From Chryseobacterium gleum (GTDB lineage Bacteria > Bacteroidota > Bacteroidia > Flavobacteriales_D > Sanyastnellaceae), in contig CAMAYP010000004.1 of NCBI GenBank assembly GCA_945862415.1, positions 1 through 58,577 on the forward strand: a stretch of DNA of 58,577 nucleotides. The letters are read 5' to 3'. Every line of letters starts with the position of its first letter. Positions within the stretch are counted from its first letter, which is position 1. Below the pieces are notes generated by a model. That model had not been told where the DNA came from. It worked only from the letters and a program-made list of their open reading frames with translations, and searched no databases. This document shows positions 43,176 through 51,925 of this stretch, one piece after another. Made by a program: the position numbers and the translations under genes.

Positions 43176-44537
43176 ATGAACTATCACGAAAATATATTGA
43201 GCACAATCGGTAATACACCGCTTGTGAAAATCAATCGCATAACTGCGGAGATTCCTGCATTGGTGCTTGCGAAAATCGAATCTACCAATCCCGGAAACAG
43301 TATCAAGGACCGCATGGCTCTCAAGATGATTGAAGACGCTGAACGTGCGGGTAAACTGAAGCCCGGCAGCACAATCATAGAAGGAACGAGCGGTAACACG
43401 GGTATGGGTCTGGCGATTGCTTCCGTGATTAAAGGTTATAAGTGCATTTTCACCTCTACCGATAAACAGTCGAAGGAAAAGTTTGATGCTTTGAGGGCTT
43501 TTGGTGCAGAGGTTATTGTGTGCCCTACCAACGTCGATCCGGAAGATGCTCGCTCTTACTACAGCGTTTCAAGTCGCTTGGTGAATGAAGTGCCAAATTC
43601 ATGGAAGGCCAATCAGTACGATAATCCAAGCAATGCTCAAGCACATTATGAAACTACGGGTCCTGAAATTTGGGAGCAGACCGAGGGTAGAATCACTCAC
43701 CTCGTGGTAGGTGTTGGCACGGGAGGCACGATTAGCGGTGTTGCGAAATATCTCAAGGAAAAAAATCCGAACATTCAGATTCTTGGCATCGATACGTATG
43801 GCTCGGTGTTCAAGAAGCTCAAGGAAACCGGCATTTTCGATAAGAACGAAATCTATCCCTATATCACCGAAGGAATCGGCGAAGACTTCGTGCCTGAAAA
43901 TGTCGATTTAAACCTCATCGACTATTTTGAGAAGGTAACTGACAAGGACGCTGCAATCATGACGCGTCGCATTGCTCGCGAGGAAGCAATCTTCGCAGGC
44001 AACAGTGCGGGCAGTGCCATGGCCGGTCTTATGCAGATGAAGGATCGTTTCAAAGAAGGCGATGTGGTGGTTGTTATTTTCCACGACCATGGAACACGTT
44101 ACCTCGGTAAAATGTACAACGACGAATGGATGCGCGATCGTGGGTTTTTGAAAGAAGAAAAGAAAAGTGCTCGGGATTTAATTGCAACGCATATGGATAA
44201 ACCGCTCGTTACAATTGGCAGCGGTGAATTGGTGGGGCATGCCATCGATAAAATGAAGAAGTTCGGTATTTCTCAAATACCGGTCGTTAAGGATAATGTC
44301 TTCGCCGGATTTGTAGATGAAACACGCTTGTATCAGAGTATGGTCGATAATCCTGCCAACGTGAATACTAAGATTGAAGAGTTGATGGGCCCTGAATTGC
44401 CCATCGTTTCAGAAGACGATTCGATTGATTCAATCTCAAAGCTCATTAGCAAGGAGGTGCCGGCTATTCTCGTAAAATTGCACAGTGGCAAGTACCACAT
44501 CATCACCAAATACGACATCATTCAAAGCCTTTCTTAA
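43176..44537 (+). CDS. Cystathionine beta-synthase-like PLP enzyme with C-terminal CBS domains
   Basis: A 453-residue enzyme. The PLP fold (about 1-320) has IGNTPLVKIN, the Schiff-base lysine in NPGNSIKDRMA, the phosphate loop EGTSGNTGMGLA, and GVGTGGTISGVAKYLKE. Two CBS domains fill residues ~335-453 (FGISQIPVVKDN, VPAILVKLHSGKYHIITKYDII). The TDKQSKEKFDALRAFGAEV segment is closer to cystathionine beta-synthase than to cysteine synthase. The expected reaction is serine plus homocysteine to cystathionine, with possible regulation through the CBS pair. O-acetylserine sulfhydrylase activity cannot be excluded. Confidence 0.92.
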   Translation: MNYHENILSTIGNTPLVKINRITAEIPALVLAKIESTNPGNSIKDRMALKMIEDAERAGKLKPGSTIIEGTSGNTGMGLAIASVIKGYKCIFTSTDKQSKEKFDALRAFGAEVIVCPTNVDPEDARSYYSVSSRLVNEVPNSWKANQYDNPSNAQAHYETTGPEIWEQTEGRITHLVVGVGTGGTISGVAKYLKEKNPNIQILGIDTYGSVFKKLKETGIFDKNEIYPYITEGIGEDFVPENVDLNLIDYFEKVTDKDAAIMTRRIAREEAIFAGNSAGSAMAGLMQMKDRFKEGDVVVVIFHDHGTRYLGKMYNDEWMRDRGFLKEEKKSARDLIATHMDKPLVTIGSGELVGHAIDKMKKFGISQIPVVKDNVFAGFVDETRLYQSMVDNPANVNTKIEELMGPELPIVSEDDSIDSISKLISKEVPAILVKLHSGKYHIITKYDIIQSLS

Positions 44538-46946
44538 TCAGAAGGTGAATGATGTGGTGAGTTTAATGGCCATGTTTTCTCTTGTGCTTGAAAGTGATTG
44601 AGGGCCGTATCTGTAGTATGCGCCAATGCCAATTCCACTTACACCCGTTACGAATAAATTATCGATTTGAATACCGCTTTCCAGAAAGGCTTTATTTGCT
44701 TGGGATGATTTAATAGTATGGCTCGATGCATGTTTGAAATCTCCCCAGAGCATGTTGTGAGCAACCACCAGTTGAGGTTTGAATTTCCCCTTGAAAAGTG
44801 AAAACGCCCGAAATGCATGTCGAAGATGCAATGCGGTATAGCGAGAGTGCATAAACTCGTTGACACGCATGGTTTGAAATGATCCCGGTGCTACAATGGT
44901 GAACTTTTCATACGTCCCTTCTGCATTGTACAGCAAGGAAAGGGGAACGTTTTCTTTGCAAGCACCGCCAATAGCCGTTACGCTGAGTTTTCCGGCATTC
45001 AGAAAATTGAACGTCTTATCGATTCGCGCATCGAAGCGGTTATATGCATATTCACCCATCCATGCACCGGTGAGACCGCGGGTATATTGAAAATGAATGA
45101 CCGGAAATCGGCCGCCTAAACGAATTTCACGTGTGTTCGTTCTCATCAGTTTTTCACCGGGTGCATACCGCAGCAATACTCCGGATTCGGTTACGCGATA
45201 GTTGCTGTCGGTGAGTTGCACCGCTTCTGTCGTTAGGCGTTGAAAGGCATAACCTGCATAGGATTGGATGTACTGAGTGTTGAGGAATGCGGTTGCAGTG
45301 AGGTTACCAATCAGTCTTGCATTTAAACTGGTTTGTATCTTCTCGCGTTGGTCCATGCGTGAAATGAAAAGACGGTAAATATTGTTGTTGATGAAACCTC
45401 CTGTCTCGCTTGTGCGAATCGTGTTTCCTCCCATCTCCATAACATCATTGCTGTATTCGATTTTGACCCAGGCATTCCTTTTACGATAAAGATTTAGTAG
45501 CAAATCACCACCGTATTTGATTGCTTCATCTTTGAAACCATATGCTACGTATCCGCCTGTATTGAACTTCTCCGAGACACGATGATTGGTGCGCAGTCCA
45601 CCTCCCAAGCGGAAGCCTTCGAAATTGTTAAAGCGCATCAATTGCCGCAAATCAAAATTTACATAACCAATCGTTAGTTGACCTGTGGAAAGTGATTCAA
45701 ATGCTTTGAGTCTTCTGTCGAGATGATACTCTTTTCCGATGCTGTCAATAACGTGATATGTTTTAATTTCTTTTCCGGTGAGATCCTGGTCGCGGTATTG
45801 GTTCCACAGTGTGTCTGCTGCTTGCTCTGCGTTGGGTGAAATCTGTAACGTGACGGGAGTGAAATCGGAGGCTTTCATTGGCACATCCAAACGAATGTTC
45901 TTGATGTAGGAACGCCCTTCTCCGGTAAGCGGGAAACCTGCAGCAGACATGTTCTCGAAATGAATGCTCGAGTTTAATTGCACCGGAAACCATTGCTTGT
46001 TGAAGAGGTAAGCATATTGCTGCTGAATTTTGAATTGCATTTTTCCCTCTTGAATGGGTTCCGCAATTACTTGTTGAATGGCATATCCGTTTGTGTTGAT
46101 GTACACACGGCCGTTCATGGATGGGAAGTTCTTGTTGGAGCGTGGACGAAACGAAATGGCGAACACCGTGTCGCTGCCGATGTAGGTGGTGTCAATTAAT
46201 TCGAAGTAGTATTTGTTTATGGCGTTGTCGGCCAGTGGGCTCATGTATTTGACACCGAGCAACTCAACTGCATCACCGTAAAAAGAAAAGGATTGCAGTT
46301 GAGTGCCGAGTAAGAAAAGTTCCGTGTTCTTAAGTCCTGAAACTCGGTTGGCTAAGATTGTTTCCTCATTATGACCGGGTGGTAAATGCTTGCGTTCGGT
46401 GACGCTTTCCATCATGAAGAGGTGCTGTTGATTGAAGAATTGAATGGCATCGCGCGTATTGGTATCCAGCGTTGATTGTACAGTGTCACTCAGTAAAGTG
46501 GAGTCGATAGAGGCTCCAAAAATGAGCTTGTTGTAGCTGTTGTAGGTGAAGGCATAGTTGCCCTCAGGATTGTTTTTTTTCTTCTTGTCTATGGCCTGCT
46601 GCATGATGCGCTCAGCAGGATTCACCCTGGGTCGAATGGTGATTTCACTTAACAGCTTGCTGTCTTCTTGCATGGAAATGATAGCCGGAACATCTGTATA
46701 CCGCTCGAAGCGTATGGACTTGTATCCAATCAAATTAATTTCAATCGAATTCGCCGAATCGGTGAGTGCTAATTCGAAACTACCGTCAATGTCGGAGTAT
46801 ACTCCATTCACGGTGCCTTGCTCTAGAATAGCGGCGAATGCCAAGGGATGTCCTGAATGATTGTCAACGAGGTTACCTTTCAACACCTGGCTAATGCACT
46901 GTGCGCAGAATAAAAGAAGTATGACGGTGGTTGCAATTGATTTCAC
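44538..46946 (-). CDS. DUF5686 outer-membrane protein with N-terminal carboxypeptidase-regulatory-like domain
   Basis: A ~802-residue protein. The signal peptide (KSIATTVILLLFCAQCISQ) is followed by a CarboxypepD_reg-like domain (VLKGNLVDNHSGHPLAFAAI...VYSDIDGSFEL) and the DUF5686 region, with many amphipathic strands ending in an aromatic residue (SFTF), as in outer-membrane barrels. This architecture is common in Bacteroidota and its function is unknown. The longer frame starts at ATG 46976, but an exact minus-strand TAnnTTTG box at 46953-46960 and the signal peptide both point to the GTG at 46946. The stop abuts the CBS gene stop. Confidence 0.87.
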   Translation of the reverse strand: MKSIATTVILLLFCAQCISQVLKGNLVDNHSGHPLAFAAILEQGTVNGVYSDIDGSFELALTDSANSIEINLIGYKSIRFERYTDVPAIISMQEDSKLLSEITIRPRVNPAERIMQQAIDKKKKNNPEGNYAFTYNSYNKLIFGASIDSTLLSDTVQSTLDTNTRDAIQFFNQQHLFMMESVTERKHLPPGHNEETILANRVSGLKNTELFLLGTQLQSFSFYGDAVELLGVKYMSPLADNAINKYYFELIDTTYIGSDTVFAISFRPRSNKNFPSMNGRVYINTNGYAIQQVIAEPIQEGKMQFKIQQQYAYLFNKQWFPVQLNSSIHFENMSAAGFPLTGEGRSYIKNIRLDVPMKASDFTPVTLQISPNAEQAADTLWNQYRDQDLTGKEIKTYHVIDSIGKEYHLDRRLKAFESLSTGQLTIGYVNFDLRQLMRFNNFEGFRLGGGLRTNHRVSEKFNTGGYVAYGFKDEAIKYGGDLLLNLYRKRNAWVKIEYSNDVMEMGGNTIRTSETGGFINNNIYRLFISRMDQREKIQTSLNARLIGNLTATAFLNTQYIQSYAGYAFQRLTTEAVQLTDSNYRVTESGVLLRYAPGEKLMRTNTREIRLGGRFPVIHFQYTRGLTGAWMGEYAYNRFDARIDKTFNFLNAGKLSVTAIGGACKENVPLSLLYNAEGTYEKFTIVAPGSFQTMRVNEFMHSRYTALHLRHAFRAFSLFKGKFKPQLVVAHNMLWGDFKHASSHTIKSSQANKAFLESGIQIDNLFVTGVSGIGIGAYYRYGPQSLSSTRENMAIKLTTSFTF

Positions 46947-46952
46947 AGGATT

Positions 46953-46960
46953 CAAATATA
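46953..46960 (-). promoter_or_regulatory. -7 promoter element TATATTTG of the DUF5686 gene
   Basis: An exact TAnnTTTG match on the minus strand, 6 bases before the GTG start at 46946. It is back to back with the plus-strand box at 46978-46985. Confidence 0.6.
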
Positions 46961-46977
46961 AAGGGCAACGTACCATT

Positions 46978-46985
46978 TACTTTTG
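46978..46985 (+). promoter_or_regulatory. -7 promoter element TACTTTTG of the radical SAM gene
   Basis: An exact TAnnTTTG match on the plus strand, 5 bases before the ATG at 46991. Its -33 region would fall on the -7 box of the divergent DUF5686 gene. Confidence 0.6.
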
Positions 46986-46990
46986 TTGCA

Positions 46991-48016
46991 ATGCCCCGTG
47001 TAGTAAACGAAATAAAAAGATATCTGCCTTACTTATCTACAGCGAAACTGTGGAATGCAGCATTGGTGTGGGTCTCCTTTTACACTTCGCGCCGCTGGTA
47101 TAGACGCCATCCGGGGCTGCCGGTTAGCGTAAGCATTGAGCCTACAACTGCTTGCAACTTGGGTTGCCCGGAATGCCCAAGTGGATTGAAGATGTTTTCG
47201 CGCAAAACGGGTAACATCAAGGTGGACGACTTTTCCCGTTGGATCGACTCCATGGCTCGCCATCTCATTCACCTGAACCTGTACTTTCAAGGTGAGCCGT
47301 TTATTCATCCTGAATTTTTACGGCTCGTTGCGCATGCACATTCGAAGCGGATTTTTACCAGCACCAGCACAAACGGACATTTTATGACGCAGGAGGTTGC
47401 GCGTGAAACTATTGTCTCCGGCCTGGACCAGTTGATCATCTCTATCGATGGTGTGACGCAGGAGGTATATGAGCAATATCGGGTGCATGGCAAGCTGGAT
47501 AAGGTGCTTGATGCCACGAAGATGTTGGTTGAGCAAAAGAAAACCATGCAATCAAAAATACCCCACATAGTTTTTCAGTTTCTGGTTGTAGCTCCCAACG
47601 AACATCAGATTGGGGATGTCATGAAACTGGCTTCAGAGCTGGGTGTTGATGAAGTGCGTTTGAAGACCGCCCAGGTGTATGACTATGTGAATGGAAATCC
47701 ATTGTTGCCGCATGATGAACGGTATAGCCGCTATGTAAGGCAGAGCGATGGCACCTACCGGGTAAAGAATGCACTCGACAATCAGTGTTGGCGTATGTGG
47801 AGTGGTTGTGTTATAACATGGGATGGAAGGGTGGTTCCCTGCTGTTTTGACAAGGATGCAACACACGCTTTAGGCAGTTTGCAGGAAACTTCCATGCGCG
47901 AAGTCTGGAATGGCAATGCCTACCGTGAATTCAGAGCAGCTCTCTTGAAATCGCGGGCTGACATTGATATCTGCGCCAATTGTTCAGAGGGCACGCGCGT
48001 ATGGACCGAAGCTTAA
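46991..48016 (+). CDS. Radical SAM protein with SPASM domain
   Basis: A 341-residue enzyme. The radical SAM cluster motif CNLGCPEC (Cx3Cx2C) is near residue 50 and the C-terminal SPASM domain has CWRMWSGCVITWDGRVVPCCFDKD...GSLQETSMREVWNG...CANCSEGT, enough cysteines for auxiliary iron-sulfur clusters. SPASM proteins modify peptides or proteins or act on small molecules. No short precursor peptide gene was found next to it, so the substrate is unknown. The open frame begins at 46931, but MPRVVNEIKRYLP at 46991 follows directly after the promoter box. Confidence 0.9.
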   Translation: MPRVVNEIKRYLPYLSTAKLWNAALVWVSFYTSRRWYRRHPGLPVSVSIEPTTACNLGCPECPSGLKMFSRKTGNIKVDDFSRWIDSMARHLIHLNLYFQGEPFIHPEFLRLVAHAHSKRIFTSTSTNGHFMTQEVARETIVSGLDQLIISIDGVTQEVYEQYRVHGKLDKVLDATKMLVEQKKTMQSKIPHIVFQFLVVAPNEHQIGDVMKLASELGVDEVRLKTAQVYDYVNGNPLLPHDERYSRYVRQSDGTYRVKNALDNQCWRMWSGCVITWDGRVVPCCFDKDATHALGSLQETSMREVWNGNAYREFRAALLKSRADIDICANCSEGTRVWTEA

Positions 48017-48027
48017 TCATACAGTAC

Positions 48028-48057
48028 TTGACAGGTTGAACTTTCTTTCTATCTTTC
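48028..48057 (+). promoter_or_regulatory. Promoter (TTG, 19-base spacer, TATCTTTC) of the DedA gene
   Basis: TTG at 48028-48030, 19-base spacer, TATCTTTC at 48050-48057 (one mismatch to TAnnTTTG). The box ends 4 bases before the ATG at 48062. Confidence 0.5.
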
Positions 48058-48061
48058 GCCT

Positions 48062-48745
48062 ATGCAAGTGTTAGAGTTCCTCAAGGAATTGACCAACCCC
48101 GAGTCTATCATTCATCATGGAGGATTGGTGCTCTTGCTGCTCGTTATTTTCGCTGAAAATGGTCTTGTTGTAGGATTCTTTTTGCCAGGCGATTCACTCA
48201 TTTTTTTGGCAGGTCTTATTTGCGGAACAAAACCCGATTTGCTTGGTATCGATATTACTACGCTTACTATTTCGATGTTTTTAGCGGCAGTAGTCGGCAG
48301 TTTGTTTGGTTATGTTTTCGGTCGACGAGTGGGGCCTCGACTTTTTGAACGCAAAGACTCCATTTTATTTAAAAGAAAATACCTGGATATCACGCAGTCG
48401 TTTTATGCAAAGCATGGCGGGAAGACATTGGTCTTGGGTAGATTTCTTCCCATCATCCGAACATTTGCTCCCATCATAGCGGGTGTTATTCGCGTGCCGG
48501 TACCCACCTTCATGTTTTTCAATGTTCTGGGTGGCGCTCTTTGGATAAGTTCGTTGAGCCTTATCGGATATTTTTTAGGCACCCAATTCCCGGCAATAGA
48601 GAACTATGTTGGTTATATTATAATCGGATTTATTGGCATCACAACCACGCTGCTTATTCGCACTTACATCAAGCAAAGGCGTGAATCGAATGTTCGAAAA
48701 AAGCAGCAGGCCGACGAAGAGGATGCTCCGTTGATCATGCCTTGA
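48062..48745 (+). CDS. DedA family membrane protein
   Basis: A 227-residue multipass inner-membrane protein of the DedA/SNARE-associated family. Characteristic features are FAENGLVVGFFLPGDSLIFLAG, GSLFGYVFGRRVGPRLFE and the conserved FLGRFLPIIRTFAPIIAGV-type helix (here LGRFLPIIRTFAPIIAG). DedA proteins are implicated in lipid carrier (undecaprenyl phosphate) or phospholipid translocation and in envelope homeostasis. The C-terminal tail is charged and cytoplasmic. It is transcribed alone and converges on ddl. Confidence 0.93.
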   Translation: MQVLEFLKELTNPESIIHHGGLVLLLLVIFAENGLVVGFFLPGDSLIFLAGLICGTKPDLLGIDITTLTISMFLAAVVGSLFGYVFGRRVGPRLFERKDSILFKRKYLDITQSFYAKHGGKTLVLGRFLPIIRTFAPIIAGVIRVPVPTFMFFNVLGGALWISSLSLIGYFLGTQFPAIENYVGYIIIGFIGITTTLLIRTYIKQRRESNVRKKQQADEEDAPLIMP

Positions 48746-48750
48746 TTCCG

Positions 48751-49719
48751 TTAGAAACAGCTGCTTATTACTGCGCTAATCAATGTCTTCTTGTCAATGC
48801 CTTTTGCTGCAGCTTGCTGCGGAATGATGCTGGCCTCTGAAAAGCCGGGTGTCGTATTTACTTCAATCACAAATACATCTTTTCCGCGGATGATATAGTC
48901 TACCCGAATCATGCCGCGACAATCGAGTGCCCTGTAAATTGCTTCTGAATTGGCTTGCACTTGTTTGTAAATCTCTTCTTCTATTCGAGCCGGTGTAATC
49001 TCTTCCGATTGTCCTTTGTATTTGGCTTCGAAATCAAAGAACTCTTTCTGTGATACAATTTCTGTAATAGGCAAGGCCGTGATGTTTCCCTGCCACTTTA
49101 TTACACCGCAAGTAACTTCTGTTCCTTGTATGAACTCTTCTATAATAATTTGATGGTCTACCTCGAGCGCGGTGTCGATCGCTTTGTGAAGGTCTTCCAT
49201 CACGTTCACACGTGAAGTGCCAATGCTGCTTCCGCCGCAATTTGGTTTTACAAAGCATGGCAAGCCTACTTGATCTATGATCTGTTGTGTTGAATAGGAG
49301 TCGGTTCTCTTCAACGTAATACTCTTGGCCACATTGAAACCATACGTTCCCAATACGCGCGTGGTCATTTTTTTGTTGAACGTGAGAGCCATGTTCAACG
49401 TATCGCCTGTAGTGGTTGGAATACGGAGTAGTTCAAAGTAACCCTGTAAGATTCCGTTTTCGCCAGGAGTTCCATGTATAATCATGAAGACTCCGTTGAA
49501 GGTTACTTCAGAGCCGTTCAATACAACACTGAAGTTGCTGCGGTTTACCGGCACGTTTCCTTCTTCAGTGGCAGCATACCATTCGGTGTCGGTAACGACA
49601 ATTTGCACCGGTTCGAAAATGCTGCGATCGATGTTGTCCATAATCATCTGAGCACTTCTCATGCTTACTACCGACTCGCCGCTGTATCCGCCGCATACCA
49701 CGGCTACTTTCTTCTTCAT
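48751..49719 (-). CDS. ddl: D-alanine--D-alanine ligase
   Basis: ATP-dependent formation of D-Ala-D-Ala for peptidoglycan precursors. Features: VAVVCGGYSGESVVSMRSA at the N-terminus, FNGVFMIIHGTPGENGILQGYFEL, the ATP-grasp core PCFVKPNCGGSSIGTSRV, IIEEFIQGTEVTCGVI, and IRVDYIIRGKDVFVIEVNTTPGFSEASI, each a family block. The length of 322 residues is usual. The upstream region holds a degenerate minus-strand GAAATTTG about 25 bases from the ATG; no strong promoter is seen. Confidence 0.96.
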   Translation of the reverse strand: MKKKVAVVCGGYSGESVVSMRSAQMIMDNIDRSIFEPVQIVVTDTEWYAATEEGNVPVNRSNFSVVLNGSEVTFNGVFMIIHGTPGENGILQGYFELLRIPTTTGDTLNMALTFNKKMTTRVLGTYGFNVAKSITLKRTDSYSTQQIIDQVGLPCFVKPNCGGSSIGTSRVNVMEDLHKAIDTALEVDHQIIIEEFIQGTEVTCGVIKWQGNITALPITEIVSQKEFFDFEAKYKGQSEEITPARIEEEIYKQVQANSEAIYRALDCRGMIRVDYIIRGKDVFVIEVNTTPGFSEASIIPQQAAAKGIDKKTLISAVISSCF

Positions 49720-49802
49720 GTGTATTGATTGTGTAGTTCAAATTTCAGTGGTATTGCGTATTGAGTGATCGAAAGCTGTGAGTGCCTTTGAACACTCTTA
49801 GG

Positions 49803-49833
49803 TTGATAGCAAGCGGTTTCCTTGTTATCATTG
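49803..49833 (+). promoter_or_regulatory. Putative promoter of the C1 peptidase gene
   Basis: TTG at 49803-49805, 20-base spacer and TATCATTG at 49826-49833 (one mismatch to TAnnTTTG), 16 bases before the ATG. The rest of the 130-base gap 49720-49849, the longest in the window, shows no other feature. Confidence 0.4.
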
Positions 49834-49849
49834 CCTCAAACTAATTCGC

Positions 49850-50986
49850 ATGATCAATAAACGGTTTCTCGCCATGGCGGCTGGGCTATTCATCGCCTTG
49901 CACGGTGCTTCACAACTTGCCGGCACTACCGGTCCATACACTTTTACAATTGCTAAAGAAAACGCAGTTGGTTCAATCGAAAATCAATGTCAGACAGGCA
50001 CTTGTTGGAGTTTTGCCACCATGTCTTTTCTCGAGGCTGAGGTAATTCGAAGGGGTGGTAAGGCAGTTGATCTTTCCGAGATGTTCAACGTGCGTGTTAC
50101 ATATCCACTGAAGGCCGATGCGTTTGTGCGTTATCAAGGCAAGCAGCAGTTTGGTCCCGGTGGTTTGAGCCACGATGTATTGCGTGTTGTTGGCGAATAT
50201 GGCATTGTTCCGCAATCTGCATACTCCGGATTGAAGTCTGGAGCAGCCGAGCACAACCACGGTGGGCTCGATGCGTTGCTGGAGTCGACAGTTAAAACGG
50301 TGCTCGATAAGAAGTTGAATGAAGAAGGATCGGCATGGAAGAATTCTGTGGAAGGAATACTGGATGCGGAGATTGGACCATTGCCGGCAAGCTTTGAATA
50401 TAACGGAAAGAAATACACTCCCTCTCAGTTTCGAGATGAACTCAAAGTAAACGCACAGGACTACGTGAGCATAACTTCGTTTACTCATCATCCTTACTAT
50501 TCCGCGTTCGTGCTCGAAGTGCCCGACAATTGGGCGAAGGGTAGTTTTTACAACGTGCCTCTGCAAGACTTGGAGAAGATAACTGAGAATGCCATCGACA
50601 ACGGATACACCATCGCATGGGATGCTGATGTAAGTGAAAAGGGCTTTTCATACTCCCAGGGCGTAGCAATACTTCCTGCTAACATGCCGAAAAAAGAGGA
50701 ATGGTGGACAGCAATGCATCCGGAACTAGTGCCAACAGCTTCAGCCCGACAAGAGGCTTTTGATCGTTTCGAAACCACCGACGATCACTTGATGCACATC
50801 ACCGGAAAATCGAAAGATCAGCAGGGAAATACGTACTACATCACCAAGAATTCGTGGGGTGCTACGAACTCCTTCAAAGGTTATTTGCATGTGTCGAAAA
50901 ACTACTACCTCATGAAGACAGTCGGAATCGTTGTGCACAAGGATGCAATACCCACGGAAATTCGTTCGAAACTCGAATTGAAATAA
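49850..50986 (+). CDS. Secreted C1-family cysteine peptidase (bleomycin hydrolase-like)
   Basis: A 378-residue protein. A signal peptide (to ~residue 20) is followed by a papain-like fold with oxyanion-hole Gln and catalytic Cys in NQCQTGTCWSFATMSFLE (Cys52), catalytic His in DDHLMHITG near 315, and Asn in ITKNSWG. The spacing and the inserted helices between Cys and His resemble the C1B aminopeptidase C/bleomycin hydrolase group, but those are usually cytoplasmic whereas this one has a signal peptide. It probably works in the periplasm. mtgA follows after 3 bases. Confidence 0.88.
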   Translation: MINKRFLAMAAGLFIALHGASQLAGTTGPYTFTIAKENAVGSIENQCQTGTCWSFATMSFLEAEVIRRGGKAVDLSEMFNVRVTYPLKADAFVRYQGKQQFGPGGLSHDVLRVVGEYGIVPQSAYSGLKSGAAEHNHGGLDALLESTVKTVLDKKLNEEGSAWKNSVEGILDAEIGPLPASFEYNGKKYTPSQFRDELKVNAQDYVSITSFTHHPYYSAFVLEVPDNWAKGSFYNVPLQDLEKITENAIDNGYTIAWDADVSEKGFSYSQGVAILPANMPKKEEWWTAMHPELVPTASARQEAFDRFETTDDHLMHITGKSKDQQGNTYYITKNSWGATNSFKGYLHVSKNYYLMKTVGIVVHKDAIPTEIRSKLELK

Positions 50987-50989
50987 GCG

Positions 50990-51925
50990 ATGAAGAAATT
51001 TGCTGTATTGTCGGTCGGACAAAAGGTTTGGCGTATCACTTGGCTTTCTGTCTGCTTGTTTTTTGGAGGAACGTTCTTGTGGGTGATTGCCTTGAAGTGG
51101 ATCAATCCGCCTACAACGTTTTTACACCTCACCTCCGATTGTCCACCGGGTGTGGAATTCCACAAGCAGTGGGTGGATGGCAATGATATTTCTACGCATA
51201 TGAAATTGGCGGTTGTAGCAAGTGAAGACAATAACTTCATGAAGCACGGCGGCATTGATTGGGGAGCGGTTGAAAAGGCGCGTAAATACAATGAAACGGA
51301 AGGTAAGAAAAAGGGTAAATACCGCGGAGCGAGTACAATAACCCAACAAACTGCTAAGAATGTGTTTTTGTGGCCGGGACAATCGAAAGTGAGTAAGTGG
51401 ATACGAAAAGGTTTTGAAGTCTATTTCACCTATCTCATCGAATGGATTTGGGGTAAAGACCGAATCATGGAGGTCTATCTCAATGTTATTGAAATGGGGC
51501 CTTGTAAGTTTGGTGTGGGTGCTGCAGCGTCAGATTATTTTGGAGTCAGTGCGTCGCGACTGAGTCGTGAACAGGCAGCACTGATTGCGGCTTGTTTGCC
51601 CAATCCTAAGAAGTATAGCGTCGCCAAACCTGGCTCGTACATGAAGAAGCGACAAACGCAGATAGCCCGATTGATGCGCCTTATCGGGGACGATTATTTT
51701 AAGCGATACGGCGGAGATGTTGCTCGTGAGGAACGCGAGGCGCAGGAGAGAGATGTGGAAGAAAAGCTCAAGCAATTACCGGAGGACGAGGTGCCAGCAA
51801 TAGTAGAAGACGCTCCCGAAGCTGCAGTCAACGAGCCAACAGCGCCAACGGAAGAATCTGAAGCACCCAAAGAAGTGGAAATGGATGAGGAACCAGCGCC
51901 TGCTGACACGTCCGAAAATAACTAG
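50990..51925 (+). CDS. mtgA: Monofunctional biosynthetic peptidoglycan transglycosylase with acidic C-terminal tail
   Basis: Polymerises lipid II glycan strands at the inner membrane. One N-terminal membrane helix (~16-36) precedes a GT51 domain with the catalytic glutamate in VVASEDNNFMKHGG, the second motif YRGASTITQQTAKNVFLW, and WGKDRIMEVYLNVIEMG. No transpeptidase domain follows. The usual protein ends near residue 245; here a ~65-residue Glu/Pro/Ala-rich, strongly acidic tail is added. It lies 3 bases after the C1 peptidase gene and shares CTAG with the convergent gene's stop. Confidence 0.94.
   Translation: MKKFAVLSVGQKVWRITWLSVCLFFGGTFLWVIALKWINPPTTFLHLTSDCPPGVEFHKQWVDGNDISTHMKLAVVASEDNNFMKHGGIDWGAVEKARKYNETEGKKKGKYRGASTITQQTAKNVFLWPGQSKVSKWIRKGFEVYFTYLIEWIWGKDRIMEVYLNVIEMGPCKFGVGAAASDYFGVSASRLSREQAALIAACLPNPKKYSVAKPGSYMKKRQTQIARLMRLIGDDYFKRYGGDVAREEREAQERDVEEKLKQLPEDEVPAIVEDAPEAAVNEPTAPTEESEAPKEVEMDEEPAPADTSENN

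Noticed and set aside
49973-50566. A 197-codon minus-strand frame opposite the C1 peptidase gene
   Set aside because: The plus-strand protein has an intact catalytic triad and signal peptide; the minus frame is a shadow.
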